A stretch of DNA of 64,000 nt from Planctomycetota bacterium (GTDB lineage: Bacteria > Planctomycetota > Planctomycetia > JALXBF01): positions 1 through 64,000 of the forward strand of contig JALXBF010000016.1 of assembly GCA_026991575.1 (NCBI GenBank), in the 5' to 3' direction. A program made the translations under genes and the position numbers. Shown piece after piece: positions 19,938-32,369 of this stretch (positions within the stretch are counted from its first letter, which is position 1; every line of letters begins with the position of its first letter). Under the pieces are notes generated by a model, which was not told where the DNA came from, ran no database searches, and saw only the letters and a program-made list of their open reading frames with translations.

Positions 19938-20579
19938 ATGACTGAGCGGCAGGCTGACGAGCAGAAGCAGGCCGAACGGAGCGAGGCCGTGGCCGCAGGC
20001 ACTGAACAGCAGGGGGGCGGTTCCGGCCAGAAGCCCGAGATGGGCTGGTATGTGGTGAAGGTGGCCGCGTCCAAGCGTGAGGAGCAGGTGCGCGAAAGCA
20101 TCCTGCGTCGGGCGCGGGTCAAGGGACTTGCCGACAAGTTCGGCGAGATTATTATTCCGACGGAAAAGGTGGCCGAGGTCAAGGGGGGGAAGCGACGCGT
20201 CACCGAGCAGAAACTCTACTCCGGCTACATGATCGTCCAGATGGTCCTGGACGACGATACCTGGTACCTCGTGCGCGAAACGCCGGGGGTCAGTGATTTC
20301 GTGGGGGCTCAGCCCGGCAAAAAACCTCTGCCGATGACCGACGCCGAGGTCGAGAAGATGCTGGGGCAGGTGCATGAGGTCACGGCCGAGGAACCCCGTC
20401 TGAAGGTCGACTTCTGCAAGGGCGACCTGGTCAAGATTAAGTCCGGGCCATTCGAGAACGTCCAGGGCGTGGTCGACGAGGTGCTGCCGGACAAGGGGCT
20501 GGTGCGTGTGATGGTGGAAATCTTCGGGCGGCAAACACCAGTGGAAGTGGAGCACTGGTTGCTGGAACGCGTCACCTAG
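19938..20579 (+). CDS. nusG: Transcription termination/antitermination factor NusG
   Basis: 213 residues from ATG 19938 (CCGGAGCG just upstream); an in-frame GTG at 19923 is the alternative. A charged, Gln-rich N-terminal tail of about 35 residues precedes the NGN domain (GWYVVKVAASKREEQVRESI, KLYSGYMIVQM). The C-terminal KOW domain reads FCKGDLVKIKSGPFENVQGV. It binds RNA polymerase and couples it to Rho or the ribosome. Confidence 0.96.
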   Translation: MTERQADEQKQAERSEAVAAGTEQQGGGSGQKPEMGWYVVKVAASKREEQVRESILRRARVKGLADKFGEIIIPTEKVAEVKGGKRRVTEQKLYSGYMIVQMVLDDDTWYLVRETPGVSDFVGAQPGKKPLPMTDAEVEKMLGQVHEVTAEEPRLKVDFCKGDLVKIKSGPFENVQGVVDEVLPDKGLVRVMVEIFGRQTPVEVEHWLLERVT

Positions 20580-20673
20580 GCGGTGTGCCCCTTTTCGCCA
20601 GTCCCCGGCCGCGCAGAAACCTGCCTGAGCGCGACGAATCCCCATTGCTCGACTGCGGAGATCCAGGAACACG

Positions 20674-21102
20674 ATGGCTCGTAAACAGGTTGTCGCAAAA
20701 GTTAAGCTGCAGTGTCCCGGCGGTCAGGCAACGGCCGCACCGCCCATCGGGCCCGCGCTCGGCCAGCACGGCGTGAACATCGGACAATTTGTCCAGCAGT
20801 TCAACGCTCGCACCAAGGACCTCAACGGGATGATCGTCCCCGTTGAGATCACGATCTACTCGGACCGTAGCTTCGAGTTCATCATCAAGAGTCCGCCGGC
20901 GTCGGTCTTGCTGAAGATGGCTGCGGGCTTGGCAAAGGGGTCCGGGACGCCGGGACGGGAGACCGTCGGTAAGGTCACGCGCGAGGACGTGCGCAAGATT
21001 GCTCAAGAGAAACAGAAAGACCTGAACGCCCGTGACCTCGAGCACGCGGTGCGAATGATCGAAGGCACTGCGCGGAGCATGGGCATTGAGGTGGTGGACT
21101 GA
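20674..21102 (+). CDS. rplK: 50S ribosomal protein uL11
   Basis: 142 residues, standard length. N-terminal domain [20 protein letters not shown] with the usual Pro-rich GTPase-centre loop; C-terminal RNA-binding domain [13 protein letters not shown] and ARSMGIEV. Part of the GTPase-associated centre with bL12 and uL10. Standard place after nusG. Confidence 0.98.
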   Translation: MARKQVVAKVKLQCPGGQATAAPPIGPALGQHGVNIGQFVQQFNARTKDLNGMIVPVEITIYSDRSFEFIIKSPPASVLLKMAAGLAKGSGTPGRETVGKVTREDVRKIAQEKQKDLNARDLEHAVRMIEGTARSMGIEVVD

Positions 21103-21165
21103 GACAGCAGCCATTCCCCGCTAGACCGCGGCTACAGCCAGCTGCGGGAGGGAGGTCAGAACGCG

Positions 21166-21849
21166 ATGCCGCGACACTCGAGGCGCTATCTGGAGCTGAA
21201 GAAAAAAGTCGAAGGGCTACCGCCCTTGCCGGTCGGCGAGGCGGTGCGTAAGCTGAAGGAGTTCGCCAACACCCGGTTCGATCAGACCGTGGAGCTTGCG
21301 GTACGGCTAGGCATCGACCCACGCCAGGCGGACCAGCGTGTGCGCGGCTCGGTCGTCTTGCCGCACGGTACCGGGCGCGCGGTCCGGGTGGCGGTGTTTG
21401 CTCAGGGTGAAAAGGCGCGTGAGGCGAAGGAGGCCGGCGCGGACATCGTCGGCGCCGAGGACCTGGTGGCACAGGTCCAAAAAGGCCAGATCGACTTCGA
21501 TATCTGCATTGCCACACCCGATATGATGAAGTTGGTTCGCCCTCTTGGGCGAATCCTCGGCCCCCGCGGCCTGATGCCCTCACCACGCAACGGTACCGTC
21601 ACCAACGACGTCGCCGACACGGTACGGCAATTCAAGCTGGGCCGGGTGGAGTTCCGTGCCGATCAGGGCGGCAACGTCCACCTGCCGGTAGGCAAACTCA
21701 GCATGCCGGAAGAGGCGCTGGTCGAGAACATCGAGGCTGCGCTGCATGCCATCCGAGCGCTGCGGCCTGCTGCCGTCCGTGGCCAGTACATCCGCAACGT
21801 GGCGGTGTCTGCGACGATGAGTCCCAGCGTCAAGCTGGCGGTGGCATGA
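21166..21849 (+). CDS. rplA: 50S ribosomal protein uL1
   Basis: 227 residues. L1 stalk protein, with [19 protein letters not shown] and the N-terminal repeat [30 protein letters not shown] lies upstream of the ATG. In many bacteria uL1 represses its own rplK-rplA message; no leader was modelled here. Confidence 0.98.
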   Translation: MPRHSRRYLELKKKVEGLPPLPVGEAVRKLKEFANTRFDQTVELAVRLGIDPRQADQRVRGSVVLPHGTGRAVRVAVFAQGEKAREAKEAGADIVGAEDLVAQVQKGQIDFDICIATPDMMKLVRPLGRILGPRGLMPSPRNGTVTNDVADTVRQFKLGRVEFRADQGGNVHLPVGKLSMPEEALVENIEAALHAIRALRPAAVRGQYIRNVAVSATMSPSVKLAVA

Positions 21850-21894
21850 GCGTTCTCCCCGGGGCTTGCCGGCGTAGCTGGAGGCTGACCAACG

Positions 21895-22410
21895 ATGAGC
21901 CGTTACGTGAAGCGATTGATGATGGACGAACTCCGACGCACGTTGGAGGGCGTCGACGATTTCCTGTTCGTGGATCTGGAGCGGCTGAATGCCAATGAGG
22001 CCACCGAGCTGCGGCTGGCGCTGCGGGAACGGGCGATTCGAGTCCGCGTCGTTAAGAACACGCTCGCACGCATCGTGCTCCGGGAGCTGGGCATCGAGGG
22101 GGCCGACCCGATCTTGCAAGGCCCTACAGCCATCGCCTGGGGCGGCGACTCCATCGTGGAGCTGGCCCGCGAGATCACCGAATGGACCAAGAAGATCGAC
22201 CGCTTCCGGATCAAGGGAGGCGTACTGGCCAAGAAGGCCATCTCCGAAGCGGATGTGGTTGCGTTGAGCCGGATGCCGACCCGCGAAGAGCTCATCGGGC
22301 GGATCGTCTCCCTTCTGGTCGGTTCCGGCACGCGGGTCGTTGCGCTCCTGCAAGGGGCTGCCGGCCGGGTGGTCGGCCAGATCAAGAGCAAAGCGGAACA
22401 AGAATCGTAG
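21895..22410 (+). CDS. rplJ: 50S ribosomal protein uL10
   Basis: 171 residues. N-terminal 23S-binding domain contains VVKNTLARIVLRE; the C-terminal helix that recruits bL12 dimers ends QIKSKAEQES. It forms the stalk base. The 45-bp gap from rplA is too short for a long uL10-type leader. Confidence 0.97.
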   Translation: MSRYVKRLMMDELRRTLEGVDDFLFVDLERLNANEATELRLALRERAIRVRVVKNTLARIVLRELGIEGADPILQGPTAIAWGGDSIVELAREITEWTKKIDRFRIKGGVLAKKAISEADVVALSRMPTREELIGRIVSLLVGSGTRVVALLQGAAGRVVGQIKSKAEQES

Positions 22411-22482
22411 TGTCCTGTGTGGGCGATCGTATTGCGGTGCTTTCCGGCGGATCGGGCTGCGTAAGAGAGGAGAGGTACACTC

Positions 22483-22896
22483 ATGGCCAATGGCGAATCG
22501 CGACAGTGGAGCGATAAGATCAAGAGCCTGGGCGACGAGCTGGTCAAGCTAACGGTGCTTGAGGCTAAGGAACTGGGCGATTATCTTGAGGAAGAGTACG
22601 GGCTGAAGGCTGCTGCCGGTGCGGTCGCTGTGGCAGCCGTGCCCGGCGCTGCGGCACCCGGTGCTGAGGCTGCGGAAGAGGAGAAGACCGAGTTCGACGT
22701 CATTCTGGAGAGCTTCGGCGACAGCAAGATCAACGTCATCAAGGTGGTCCGCGCCATCACCGGCCTGGGGCTGAAAGAGGCCAAGGCCCTGGTCGAGAGT
22801 GCCCCGAAACCGGTCAAAGAGGGCGTCAGCAAGGAAGAGGCCGAAGAGATCAAGAAGAAGCTCGAAGAGGCCGGTGCCACTGTTTCGCTCAAGTAA
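22483..22896 (+). CDS. rplL: 50S ribosomal protein bL12 (L7/L12)
   Basis: 137 residues: N-terminal dimerisation domain, Ala/Gly/Pro hinge ([18 protein letters not shown]) and a factor-binding C-terminal domain ([19 protein letters not shown]). It recruits EF-Tu and EF-G. AAGAGAGGAGAGG lies upstream. Confidence 0.98.
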   Translation: MANGESRQWSDKIKSLGDELVKLTVLEAKELGDYLEEEYGLKAAAGAVAVAAVPGAAAPGAEAAEEEKTEFDVILESFGDSKINVIKVVRAITGLGLKEAKALVESAPKPVKEGVSKEEAEEIKKKLEEAGATVSLK

Positions 22897-22934
22897 CCCG
22901 ACCCACGCCACTCGATCAGGACCGCAATCCCGCA

Positions 22935-22963
22935 GCCGAGCGCGCAACCATTGCCCGCTCGGC
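22935..22963 (+). terminator. Hairpin in the rplL-rpoB gap, candidate attenuator
   Basis: 8-bp perfect stem GCCGAGCG/CGCTCGGC with a 13-base loop and no T run. It sits where many bacteria attenuate between stalk proteins and RNA polymerase. Confidence 0.4.
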
Positions 22964-23078
22964 TACGGGTCTTGCTGCGCGCAGCCGTATCCACGACCGG
23001 GCCGCTTGCTGAACCGGCTGGTCGTCTGAGCCGATGGTGCCCGGACGACAAGAGGACTGTAGCGAGGTAGGACGAAAC

Positions 23079-26000
23079 ATGTCAACAGTCTCCGAGGAAC
23101 GCGCGATCATCTTCCGCGAACGGCGGAACCTGGGGCGTTCCAAGCTCGACCTGGAAATCCCCAACCTGACCGAGATCCAGACCCGCGCGTACGAGGCGTT
23201 TCTGCAACCGAACACCCCGCCCAAGGAACGCAAGAACCAGGGGCTCGAGGCCGTCCTGCGCGAAACCTTCCCGATCGAAAGCTACGATGGCCAGATGCGC
23301 CTGGAATACCTGTACTACGAACTGGATGAGCCCCGCTTCGACCCGGACGAATGCCGCCAGCTCGGCCTCACCTACGGCCGCCCCTTGCGCGTCTGGCTCC
23401 GGTTGGTCAAAGGCAACGAGTCGATCGAGGAGGTGGTCTTCTTCGGCGACGTGCCCATCATGCTGGGCGGCGGCGAGTTCATCATCAACGGCGCCGAACG
23501 GGTCGTGGTCAGCCAGCTGCACCGTAGCCCCGGGGTGGACTTCGTCGAGGAGACCGAATCCGGCGGGCGCAAGACGTTTGTGTGCCGGATCCTGCCGGAA
23601 CGCGGCAGCTGGGTCGAGATCCATATCAGTCGCAACGAAACGCTGCATGTGCGCATCGACCAGGTCAGCCGGATCCCGGCAACCATGCTCGTGCGCGCGA
23701 TGAGCGAGCAGTATGCCACGGACGAACAGTTGTTGAGAGCCTTCTACAAGACCAAGAAGGTACGCCTCAGCAGCCGCACGCTGCCGCAGATCATCCACGC
23801 ATTCGCCTGCGGGCCGATCGTCGATCCGGACACGGGAGAGATCCTGGTCGAATCGTGCCAGATGATCACCGAGGAGATGGCCGAAGAGATTCTCGACCGC
23901 GGCCTGCGCGAGGTTGAGGTCGTCCTGCCCGGACAGGACCCGCTGGTGCTGAACTCCATCCAGGAGGATCAGGCCAAGGGGCATGAGGATGCTCTGGTGA
24001 TGATCTATCAGAAACTCCGTCCCGGCAACCCGGCCGACCTGGGCCGCGCACGCGAACTGTTCCGGGAGAAGTTCTTCGATCCGACTCGCTACCGACTTGG
24101 CCGCGTGGGCCGTTTCCGCATGAACCGTAAGTTCGGCGTCGACGTCGACGAATCGATCCAGACGCTCCGCGCCGAAGACCTCATCGAGGCGATCCGCTAC
24201 CTGATGCGGCTACGCCAGCCCAACAGCGGCGCCACCACCGACGATATCGACAACCTCGGCAACCGCCGCGTCCGTACGGTCGATGAGCTTGCCTGCGAGG
24301 AGCTTCGTAAAGGGTTCCACAAGCTGAAGCGGACCGTGCAGGAGCGCATGAGCCTGCATGGTGAGCGCGAGGACCTGGGCGTCCGCAGTCTGGTCAACAC
24401 CAAGGCCGTCACGGCGGCGATGGAGTATTTCTTTGGCCGTAGCGAACTGTCCCAGGTCGTTGACCAGACGAACCCGCTGTCGCAGCTCACCCACGAGCGC
24501 CGCCTCTCGGCCCTCGGACCCGGTGGCCTGAACCGCAAGCGCGCCGGATTCGAGGTGCGCGACGTGCACTACTCGCACTACGGCCGGATCTGCCCGATCG
24601 AGACACCCGAAGGAACCAATATCGGCCTGATCTCCAGCCTGGCAGTCTACGCCGGTATCGACGAGTATGGCTTCCTGATCACTCCGTACCGTGAGGTCCG
24701 TAAGGGCAAAATCACCAACAATCTGGTCTGGCTCCGCGCCGATCAGGAATTCGACAAGCGGATTGCCCCGGCCGATATCCCCATCGAAGACAATCGGATC
24801 GCTGCTGAGAAGGTCGTCGTACGCTACCGCGGCGACTACGAAACCGTGCCGGCCGACCAGGTGGACCTGATCGACGTATCCACCAAACAAATGGTGGGCG
24901 TCTCGGCAAGTCTGATCCCGTTCCTGGAGCACGACGACGCAAACCGCGCCCTGATGGGCTCGAACATGCAACGCCAGGCCGTGCCTCTGTTGATCACCGA
25001 GCCCCCCCTGGTGGCCACTGGCATGGAAGAGGCGGTCGCCAAGAACAGCAGCCTGGTCGTGCGTGCCGTCGAGGACGGTACCGTCACGTACGTCGATGCC
25101 CAGCGGATTGTCATCGACGATCGACAGTACTACCTGAAGAAGTTCACCGGCTTGTCCGACCGCACCTGCCTGAACCAGAAGCCAATCGTGAAGGTGGGCG
25201 ACAAGGTGAAGGCTGGTCAGATCATCGCCGATGGCGCGGCGACCTGCCAGGGACAGCTTGCCCTGGGACGTAACGTGCTGGCGGCGTTCATGTCCTGGGA
25301 AGGGTACAACTTCGAGGACGCGATCGTGATCTCCGAACGTCTCGTGCGCGACGACGTGTACACGTCGATTCACATCCAGGGCTTCGAGGCGGAGATCCGC
25401 GAGACGAAGCAGGGACGCGAGGAGTTTACCCGGGACATCCCGAACGTCGCTGAAAAGATCCTGCGAAACCTGGACGAAAACGGTATCGTCCGAATCGGCA
25501 CCTACGTCCGTCCCGGCGACATCCTCGTGGGCAAAATCGCCCCCAAGCCACGCCAGGAGATGACGCCCGAGGAGAAACTGTTGCACGCCATCTTCGGCCG
25601 TGCCGGTGAGGACGTCAAGAACGTCAGCCTCGAGGTCCCCAGCGGCGTGGAAGGTGTCGTGATCGCGACCCAGCGGTTCGCGCGGAAGCAGAGCCTGAGC
25701 GAAGAGGAGCGCAAGCGACGCGACGAGCAGTTGAAGGCGATCGAGAAGGAGTACAACGAGCGAATCGCCCAGACCTTCAAGGAGATGATTGCCGCCCTGG
25801 AAGAGCTGCTCGGCAGAGAGCTGACCGATGAGAGCGGCAAGCGGCTCCGCAAGCTGGACCAGCGACGCATCCGCGAGCTGATGGACAAATTCGACTTGAA
25901 GAAGTTCCGCATTAGCCCGCAGAAGAAGGGCGAGGCCCAGCAGCTCTACCGCCGCTACTGGCAACGCATCGACACGCTGCGCATGGAACAGCGGCGCAAG

Positions 26001-26777
26001 GTGAATGAGCTGCGGATTGGCGATGAGCTACCCATCGGCGTGCTCCAGCAGGTGAAGGTGTACCTGGCGATCAAACGGAAGATCTCGGTGGGCGACAAGA
26101 TGGCGGGCCGTCACGGCAACAAGGGCGTCATCGCCAAGATCCTGCCCATCGAGGACATGCCCTATCTGGAAGACGGTACCCCTGTGGACATCATCCTGAA
26201 TCCGCTCGGCGTCCCCAGCCGTATGAACGTGGGCCAGATTCTGGAGACCCACCTCGGCTGGGCGGCCAAGGTGCTCGGCTTCCAGGCCATCTGTCCGGTC
26301 TTCGACGGACCGGACGAGGAGACGATCCGCAGCCTGATGGTGCAGGCAGGTTTGCCGGAGGACGGCAAGGCCGTGCTCTACGACGGTCGCACGGGCGAGC
26401 GGTTTGAGCAGCCGGTCACGGTCGGTTACCTGTACATGATGAAACTCCATCACCTGGTCGACGACAAGATCCACGCGCGTGCCACCGGGCCGTACTCGCT
26501 GATCACCCAGCAGCCGCTCGGCGGCAAGGCTCGCTTCGGAGGCCAGCGGTTCGGCGAGATGGAGGTCTGGGCGCTGGAAGCTTACGGTGCTGCCTACACA
26601 CTGCAGGAACTGCTGACCGTGAAGTCCGACGATGTCGAAGGCCGGACGAAGATCTACGAGTCGATTGTCAAGGGCCAGAACACGCTGGAAGCCGGCATGC
26701 CCGCCAGCTTCGAGGTGCTGATGAACGAGATACGCGGTCTGGCACTGAATATCCGGCTGGAGAAGCGGCGACTGTGA
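23079..26777 (+). CDS. rpoB: RNA polymerase subunit beta
   Basis: 1232 residues from ATG 23079 (GCGAGGTAGGAC upstream); ATG 23034 would add 15 non-conserved residues. Rifampicin-region sequence [20 protein letters not shown] is wild-type-like. Also [10 protein letters not shown]-type motif ([15 protein letters not shown]), the active-site [12 protein letters not shown], and the C-terminal clamp region [18 protein letters not shown]. No unusual truncation. Confidence 0.99.
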   Translation: MSTVSEERAIIFRERRNLGRSKLDLEIPNLTEIQTRAYEAFLQPNTPPKERKNQGLEAVLRETFPIESYDGQMRLEYLYYELDEPRFDPDECRQLGLTYGRPLRVWLRLVKGNESIEEVVFFGDVPIMLGGGEFIINGAERVVVSQLHRSPGVDFVEETESGGRKTFVCRILPERGSWVEIHISRNETLHVRIDQVSRIPATMLVRAMSEQYATDEQLLRAFYKTKKVRLSSRTLPQIIHAFACGPIVDPDTGEILVESCQMITEEMAEEILDRGLREVEVVLPGQDPLVLNSIQEDQAKGHEDALVMIYQKLRPGNPADLGRARELFREKFFDPTRYRLGRVGRFRMNRKFGVDVDESIQTLRAEDLIEAIRYLMRLRQPNSGATTDDIDNLGNRRVRTVDELACEELRKGFHKLKRTVQERMSLHGEREDLGVRSLVNTKAVTAAMEYFFGRSELSQVVDQTNPLSQLTHERRLSALGPGGLNRKRAGFEVRDVHYSHYGRICPIETPEGTNIGLISSLAVYAGIDEYGFLITPYREVRKGKITNNLVWLRADQEFDKRIAPADIPIEDNRIAAEKVVVRYRGDYETVPADQVDLIDVSTKQMVGVSASLIPFLEHDDANRALMGSNMQRQAVPLLITEPPLVATGMEEAVAKNSSLVVRAVEDGTVTYVDAQRIVIDDRQYYLKKFTGLSDRTCLNQKPIVKVGDKVKAGQIIADGAATCQGQLALGRNVLAAFMSWEGYNFEDAIVISERLVRDDVYTSIHIQGFEAEIRETKQGREEFTRDIPNVAEKILRNLDENGIVRIGTYVRPGDILVGKIAPKPRQEMTPEEKLLHAIFGRAGEDVKNVSLEVPSGVEGVVIATQRFARKQSLSEEERKRRDEQLKAIEKEYNERIAQTFKEMIAALEELLGRELTDESGKRLRKLDQRRIRELMDKFDLKKFRISPQKKGEAQQLYRRYWQRIDTLRMEQRRKVNELRIGDELPIGVLQQVKVYLAIKRKISVGDKMAGRHGNKGVIAKILPIEDMPYLEDGTPVDIILNPLGVPSRMNVGQILETHLGWAAKVLGFQAICPVFDGPDEETIRSLMVQAGLPEDGKAVLYDGRTGERFEQPVTVGYLYMMKLHHLVDDKIHARATGPYSLITQQPLGGKARFGGQRFGEMEVWALEAYGAAYTLQELLTVKSDDVEGRTKIYESIVKGQNTLEAGMPASFEVLMNEIRGLALNIRLEKRRL

Positions 26778-26782
26778 ACACG

Positions 26783-26812
26783 CACCCCAACGGTCGGTCT
26801 GCTCTTGGGGTG
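26783..26812 (+). terminator. Hairpin between rpoB and rpoC
   Basis: 8-bp stem CACCCCAA/TTGGGGTG with a 14-base loop, no U tract. Likely an RNA-processing or pausing element, since rpoC follows in the same transcript. Confidence 0.35.
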
Positions 26813-26893
26813 AGCTTTCGCCGCTAGGGCCATCGATCCCGGAACCGTAGCCGGTATGGTCGGAACCGGGGTATCAGGAGCGACAACCAGTCA

Positions 26894-29800
26894 GTGGGAG
26901 AACTGGCCGTGAGTATTTCACCGGAAACCAGCTACGAACGGGTCAACGAATATACGGCCGTTCAGATTCGGCTTGCCAGCCCGCAAGACATCCGGTCCTG
27001 GTCATTCGGCGAGGTGAAGAAGCCGGAGACGATCAACTACCGGACGTACCGTCCGGAGAAGGACGGGCTGTTCTGCGAACGGATCTTCGGGCCGGAGCGC
27101 GACTGGGAGTGCAGCTGTGGCAAGTACAAGGGAATGAAGTACAAGGGGATTATTTGCGACCGCTGCGGCGTGAAGGTCACGACCTCGAAGGTGCGCCGCA
27201 AGCGGATGGGCCACATCGAGCTGGCTGCACCGGTCGTGCACATCTGGTTCTTCAAAGTAACCCCCAGCCGCATTGCGCTGTTGCTCGACCTGCGCGCCTC
27301 ACAGCTTGAAGGCGTCATCTACTACCAGGACTACATCGTTATCGATCCGAAACAAACCGACCTGAAGAAGTGCCAGGTCCTCAGCGAGGAGGAATACCGC
27401 GAGGCCATTCGGCAGTGGGGCGTCGGTGCGTTTGAGGCCGACATGGGGGCTGAGGCGATCAAGAAGCTGCTGGCACAGCTTGACCTGGTTGCCCTCTCCA
27501 AGCAACTACGCCAGCAGTTGCAGCAGACCGATTCAAAGCAGCAGCGCAGCGAACTGATCCGGCGGCTCCGCGTGGTCGAAGCGCTGCGCGACAGCGAGAA
27601 TCGGCCCGAGTGGATGGTGTTGGAGTGCATCCCGGTCATCCCGCCCGAGCTCCGTCCTCTGGTGCCGCTCGAAACCGGGAATTTCGCCACCAGCGATCTG
27701 AACGACCTCTACCGCCGCATCATCAACCGCAACAACCGGCTCAAGAAACTGGTCGACCTGAACGCCCCGGAGGTGATCATCCGCAACGAGAAGCGGATGT
27801 TGCAGCAGTCGCTCGATGCGCTCTTCGACAACAACCGCTGCAAGCGGCCCGTAATGGGCTCCTCGAACCGTCCGCTCAAGAGCCTGAGCGACATGATCAA
27901 GGGCAAGCAGGGGCGGTTCCGCGAGAACCTCCTGGGCAAGCGGGTCGATTACTCGGCACGTTCGGTCATCGTCGTTGGCCCAGAGCTGAAACTGCACCAG
28001 TGCGGTCTGCCCAAACGGATCGCCCTAGAGCTGTACTCGCCGTTCATCATCCGGCGGCTCAAAGAGCTCGGGCATGCCGACACGATCAAGGCGGCCAAGC
28101 GAATGGTGGAGCAGAAGCGGGATCCGGTCTGGGACATCCTTGATGAGGTCATCCAGAACCACCCGGTCCTGCTTAACCGCGCCCCCACGCTGCACCGGAT
28201 GGGCATCCAGGCGTTCGAGCCGATCCTGGTGGAAGGCAACGCCATTCAGATCCACCCGCTGGTGTGCAAAGGGTTCAACGCGGACTTCGACGGTGATCAG
28301 ATGGCCGTACACCTGCCGCTATCGGTGGAGGCGGTGGTGGAGGCGGCTACGCTGATGCTGTCGACCCACAACATTTTCTCCCCCGCCCATGGCGGGCCGA
28401 TCATCAGCCCAAGCCAGGACATCGTCATGGGCTGCTACTACGCCTCATGCATGCTGGACGGCCAACCGGGTGAAGGGCGGGTGTTTGCTGACCCAGTCGA
28501 GGCGATCTACGCCTACAACCATGGTCAGATCGGCATGCATGCCAAGATCCAGGTCCGGCTTCCGGCCAACAAGAAGCGGGTTGTGCTGGACGATGGCTCG
28601 GATGACCCGAACTACAAGCCAGGCGGTCGCATCACGACGTGCGTGGGCCGGATCCTGTTTAACGACATCCTGCATCCGGACATGCCGTTCTACAACCAGT
28701 TGCTCAGCTCCAAGCGGTTGAGCCGGATCATCGCCGACTGCTATGAGCTACTGGGCCGGTCCGAGACGATCGATCTGCTCGACCGGATGAAGGACTTCGG
28801 GTTCCGGATGGCCACGCGCAGCGGGCTGAGCTTCGCGACCAGCGACCTGAAGCGTCCGGCTAACAAGGAAAAGGTCATTCGGGACACGGAGAAGCGGGTT
28901 GCCGAGATCAACCGCCAGTATCAGAAAGGACTGATCACGCCGGGCGAGCGGTACAACCAGGTGGTTGACGAATGGATGAAGGCGGTCAACGAGATCAAGG
29001 AACAGCTCATGCGCGACCTGCGCGAGGACCGCCGCGACGGCAAACCGTACATCAACCCGATCTACCTTATGGCTCAGTCCGGCGCACGTGGGAATGAGGA
29101 CCAGGTGCGGCAGCTGGCCGGTATCCGTGGTCTGATGGCCAAGCCGTCCGGGCGGATCATCGAGACCCCGATCAAAGCCAGCTTCCGCGAAGGGCTGAGC
29201 GTGCTGGAGTACTTCAGCTCCACGCACGGGGCCCGCAAAGGGCTGGCCGACACGGCGCTGAAGACGGCTGACTCCGGCTACCTGACACGCAAGCTGGCCG
29301 ACGTCGCCCAGAACGTGGTCGTCACCATGTATGACTGCGGTACGACCAACGGCATCACCAAGTCGGCGGTGCGTCAAGGGAACAAGGAGGTCGTGAGCCT
29401 TGCGCAGGCAATCTACGGCCGCGTGGCCCGGAACACGATCGTGCATCACGTATACGACGAGGTGGTGGTGCGTGAGAATGAGTTGATCACGCGCGAGATT
29501 GCCAAGAAGATCGAGGAGATGGGGATTTCGAAGATCCGCGTGCGCAGCCCCATGACCTGCGAAGCGGAACTCGGTGTCTGTGCCCTCTGCTACGGCATGG
29601 ACCTGGCCACCGGCGAGCTGGTCGAAGAGGGGATGGCTGTTGGCATCATCGCGGCTCAGTCGATCGGCGAGCCCGGGACGCAGCTGACCATGCGGACGTT
29701 CCACATCGGTGGTGTCGCGCAGCGGCGGGTTGAGGAGAGCCTGGTTCGCGCGCAGCGCAAAGGAATCGTCCACTTCGTTGACTGCGACGTCGTCATCAAC

Positions 29801-31189
29801 GAGAAAGGCCGCCGGGTTATCGTCGGACGGAACGCCAAGGTGCAGATCCTTGACGATAAGGGACGCGATCTGGAAACCCACGCCGTGCCCAACGGTGCCG
29901 AGGCCCAGGTGGAGGAGGGGCAGAAAGTCAACCCTGGCACGGTGCTGTGCGTCTGGGAGCCCCACGTGTCACGTGTGGTCTCCGACGTTGAAGGCGTCGT
30001 CCGCTTCGAGGACCTGGTCGAAGGCGAGACGCTGATCATCGAGCGCGATCCCACCACCGGTGGCAAGCGGCTGATCGTCGCCGAACATCGCGGCGATAAG
30101 CAGCCGGCGATCGTCATTGTCGACCCCGAGACCGGACGGGTCGCCGAGGTGTACCACCTGCGTGAGAAGGCCACCGTCGAGGTTGAGGAAGGTCAGAAGG
30201 TGGTCAAAGGGACGGTCCTGGCGAAAATCCCCGAAGAGATCACCGGTACTCAGGACATCACCGGTGGTCTGCCGCGTGTGAGTGAGTTGTTCGATGCACG
30301 GCGTCCCAAGGAGCCTGCGGTGCTGGCCGAAATCGACGGAGTTGTGGAGGTGGAAGGTCGCAAGGTGCGCAACAAGCGGCTGATCCGGATTCGCAACGAA
30401 AAGACCGGCATCGAGAAGGAACACTACGTGCCGCCCAAACAGCAGTTGCGGGTCAAGACCGGCGATCGAGTCCGTGCCGGCGACCAGCTCTGTGAGGGAC
30501 CGCTTGATCCGAACGACATCTTGAGGATCTCTGGCGAGGAGCGGCTGCAGCAGTACCTTTTGGAGGAGATCCAGAAGGTCTACCGCAACCAGGGTGTGGA
30601 CATCAACGATAAGCACGTGGAGATCATCATCGCGCAGATGTTGCGTAAGGTCGAGGTGACCGACCCGGGCGATACGGATCTGTTGCCCGAGACGGAGATC
30701 GACCGGTTCCGCTTCCAGCAAATCAATCGGCAGTTGGCCAAGTCGGCCAAGATCACCGATCCGGGCGACACCCAGTTCAAAGAAGGGGAGATTGTTCCGA
30801 TGGAGGTGCTGGAGGCGGAGAACGAGCGGGTGGAGAAGGCTGGCGGTAACCCGGCACGCTGGGTGAAGCCTCGGCCTGCCACGGCACGCACGCTTCTGCT
30901 GGGCATCACCAAGGCGGCCGTGCGTTCGGAAAGCTTCATCTCGGCGGCCAGCTTCCAGGAAACCACCCGCGTGCTGACCGAAGCGGCGATTTCCGGCAAG
31001 CGCGACACGTTGGTCGGGCTCAAGGAGAACGTCATCCTGGGCCGCCTGATCCCGGCAGGCACGGGCTTCAAGCGGTATGTGGAATCGGAGGTGCGTATCA
31101 ACCCGAAGATTCTCGAACAGATGGATGCTCAGCGCATGGCCAGCCTGACGACCCTGACCGGCCAGGAACAGGGCGAAGCGCAGCAGTAA
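26894..31189 (+). CDS. rpoC: RNA polymerase subunit beta-prime
   Basis: 1431 residues. N-terminal zinc finger ([20 protein letters not shown]), catalytic [12 protein letters not shown] with the three Mg-binding Asp, bridge helix/trigger loop region ([20 protein letters not shown]), second zinc site ([13 protein letters not shown]). GTG at 26894 has CAGGAG 12 bases upstream; the in-frame GTG at 26909 (preceded by GGGAGAA) may be the true start. Confidence 0.98.
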   Translation: MGELAVSISPETSYERVNEYTAVQIRLASPQDIRSWSFGEVKKPETINYRTYRPEKDGLFCERIFGPERDWECSCGKYKGMKYKGIICDRCGVKVTTSKVRRKRMGHIELAAPVVHIWFFKVTPSRIALLLDLRASQLEGVIYYQDYIVIDPKQTDLKKCQVLSEEEYREAIRQWGVGAFEADMGAEAIKKLLAQLDLVALSKQLRQQLQQTDSKQQRSELIRRLRVVEALRDSENRPEWMVLECIPVIPPELRPLVPLETGNFATSDLNDLYRRIINRNNRLKKLVDLNAPEVIIRNEKRMLQQSLDALFDNNRCKRPVMGSSNRPLKSLSDMIKGKQGRFRENLLGKRVDYSARSVIVVGPELKLHQCGLPKRIALELYSPFIIRRLKELGHADTIKAAKRMVEQKRDPVWDILDEVIQNHPVLLNRAPTLHRMGIQAFEPILVEGNAIQIHPLVCKGFNADFDGDQMAVHLPLSVEAVVEAATLMLSTHNIFSPAHGGPIISPSQDIVMGCYYASCMLDGQPGEGRVFADPVEAIYAYNHGQIGMHAKIQVRLPANKKRVVLDDGSDDPNYKPGGRITTCVGRILFNDILHPDMPFYNQLLSSKRLSRIIADCYELLGRSETIDLLDRMKDFGFRMATRSGLSFATSDLKRPANKEKVIRDTEKRVAEINRQYQKGLITPGERYNQVVDEWMKAVNEIKEQLMRDLREDRRDGKPYINPIYLMAQSGARGNEDQVRQLAGIRGLMAKPSGRIIETPIKASFREGLSVLEYFSSTHGARKGLADTALKTADSGYLTRKLADVAQNVVVTMYDCGTTNGITKSAVRQGNKEVVSLAQAIYGRVARNTIVHHVYDEVVVRENELITREIAKKIEEMGISKIRVRSPMTCEAELGVCALCYGMDLATGELVEEGMAVGIIAAQSIGEPGTQLTMRTFHIGGVAQRRVEESLVRAQRKGIVHFVDCDVVINEKGRRVIVGRNAKVQILDDKGRDLETHAVPNGAEAQVEEGQKVNPGTVLCVWEPHVSRVVSDVEGVVRFEDLVEGETLIIERDPTTGGKRLIVAEHRGDKQPAIVIVDPETGRVAEVYHLREKATVEVEEGQKVVKGTVLAKIPEEITGTQDITGGLPRVSELFDARRPKEPAVLAEIDGVVEVEGRKVRNKRLIRIRNEKTGIEKEHYVPPKQQLRVKTGDRVRAGDQLCEGPLDPNDILRISGEERLQQYLLEEIQKVYRNQGVDINDKHVEIIIAQMLRKVEVTDPGDTDLLPETEIDRFRFQQINRQLAKSAKITDPGDTQFKEGEIVPMEVLEAENERVEKAGGNPARWVKPRPATARTLLLGITKAAVRSESFISAASFQETTRVLTEAAISGKRDTLVGLKENVILGRLIPAGTGFKRYVESEVRINPKILEQMDAQRMASLTTLTGQEQGEAQQ

Positions 31190-31326
31190 CGGTTGGCCGC
31201 GGGGACCGCCGGCGGCGTCACCCTGGCACGCCGCGGCTGGTTCCCGTTGTCGCCTGCCGCCCCGCTGCATAAACTTGTTTGGCGTTCGTGCCTCGCACGA
31301 GTGATGACAGGAGTGTTGACACGACG

Positions 31327-31698
31327 ATGCCCACCATCAACCAGCTAGTCCGCAAAGGACGAAAGAAGAAGCCTTCCAAATCCAAGGCGCCGGCCTTGGA
31401 GGGCAACCCCTTCAAGCGCGGGGTCTGTCTTCAGGTGAAGACAATGACCCCGAAGAAGCCGAACTCGGCGCTGCGCAAGATCGCACGCGTGCGGCTGTCC
31501 AACGGACGCGAGGTGACCGCGTACATTCCTGGCGAGGGGCACAACCTTCAGGAACACAGCATCGTGCTGGTACGCGGTGGCCGTGTACGCGACTTGCCCG
31601 GCGTGCGTTACCACATCGTGCGCGGCGCGCTGGACTGTGCCGGCGTGGAAGGCCGAAAGCGCTCTCGGTCCAAGTACGGCACGAAGCGCGAATCCTGA
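31327..31698 (+). CDS. rpsL: 30S ribosomal protein uS12
   Basis: 123 residues from ATG 31327 ([12 protein letters not shown]). Decoding-centre loops [17 protein letters not shown] and [11 protein letters not shown] are conserved, with the Lys positions linked to streptomycin response unchanged. First gene of the str-type group, 137 bp after rpoC. Confidence 0.98.
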   Translation: MPTINQLVRKGRKKKPSKSKAPALEGNPFKRGVCLQVKTMTPKKPNSALRKIARVRLSNGREVTAYIPGEGHNLQEHSIVLVRGGRVRDLPGVRYHIVRGALDCAGVEGRKRSRSKYGTKRES

Positions 31699-31738
31699 TG
31701 AAGTTGGGCACTGCTGAGGTGCTGAGGTAGTTGGATCG

Positions 31739-32221
31739 ATGCGCAAGAAGCCTACCGCAAGCAAGAAGCAGCTCAAACCGGATCCCCGCTACGGGTCGCT
31801 GCTGGCGTCGAAGTTCATCAATTGCCTGATGTGGGACGGCAAGAAGACCGTTGCCCAGCGGGTGTTTTACCGTGCGCTGGATGAGATCAAGCGGCGGATG
31901 AAGGATGTCGATGAGCTGGAGGTGTTCACTCAGGCAGTCGAGAACGTCAAGCCGCAGCTCGAAGTGCGTTCGCGCCGCGTGGGCGGTGCGACCTACCAGG
32001 TGCCTATGCAGGTGAAACCTCAACGACAGCAATCGCTTGCGATCCGTTGGATCATCCAGGCCGCCCGGCAGGCGCGGCGCAAGCAAGGACGGCCGATGCA
32101 CCTGTGCCTGGCCGACGAGCTGATGGCCGCCTACCGCCGCGAAGGTGCGGCGATGCACACGCGTGAGCAGGTGCATCGGATGGCCGAAGCGAACAAAGCG
32201 TTCGCTCACTTTGCCTGGTAA
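31739..32221 (+). CDS. rpsG: 30S ribosomal protein uS7
   Basis: 160 residues. [20 protein letters not shown] start, [20 protein letters not shown] and [14 protein letters not shown] are typical. It nucleates assembly of the 30S head. Followed by a strong terminator, so fusA is probably transcribed at least partly on its own. Confidence 0.98.
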   Translation: MRKKPTASKKQLKPDPRYGSLLASKFINCLMWDGKKTVAQRVFYRALDEIKRRMKDVDELEVFTQAVENVKPQLEVRSRRVGGATYQVPMQVKPQRQQSLAIRWIIQAARQARRKQGRPMHLCLADELMAAYRREGAAMHTREQVHRMAEANKAFAHFAW

Positions 32222-32245
32222 CCCGCCAACACCGACAGCCAGCAG

Positions 32246-32290
32246 CACCGCCTCTTCGGACCGACCCGAACAGGCGGTGTTTGCGTTTTT
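32246..32290 (+). terminator. Intrinsic terminator after rpsG
   Basis: 8-bp stem CACCGCCT/AGGCGGTG with an 18-base loop, followed by TTTGCGTTTTT. Best-formed terminator in the str region. Confidence 0.75.
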
Positions 32291-32369
32291 GGGCCGCAGC
32301 AGCCGGGAATGCGGCCCGTGGTCAGCTCGGGCCGCTCCGTGGCTCGGCGGCCCGTAGGGACGAGCAACG

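Noticed and set aside
23950-25964. Long minus-strand frame inside rpoB
   Set aside because: Antisense shadow of rpoB; no motif of its own.
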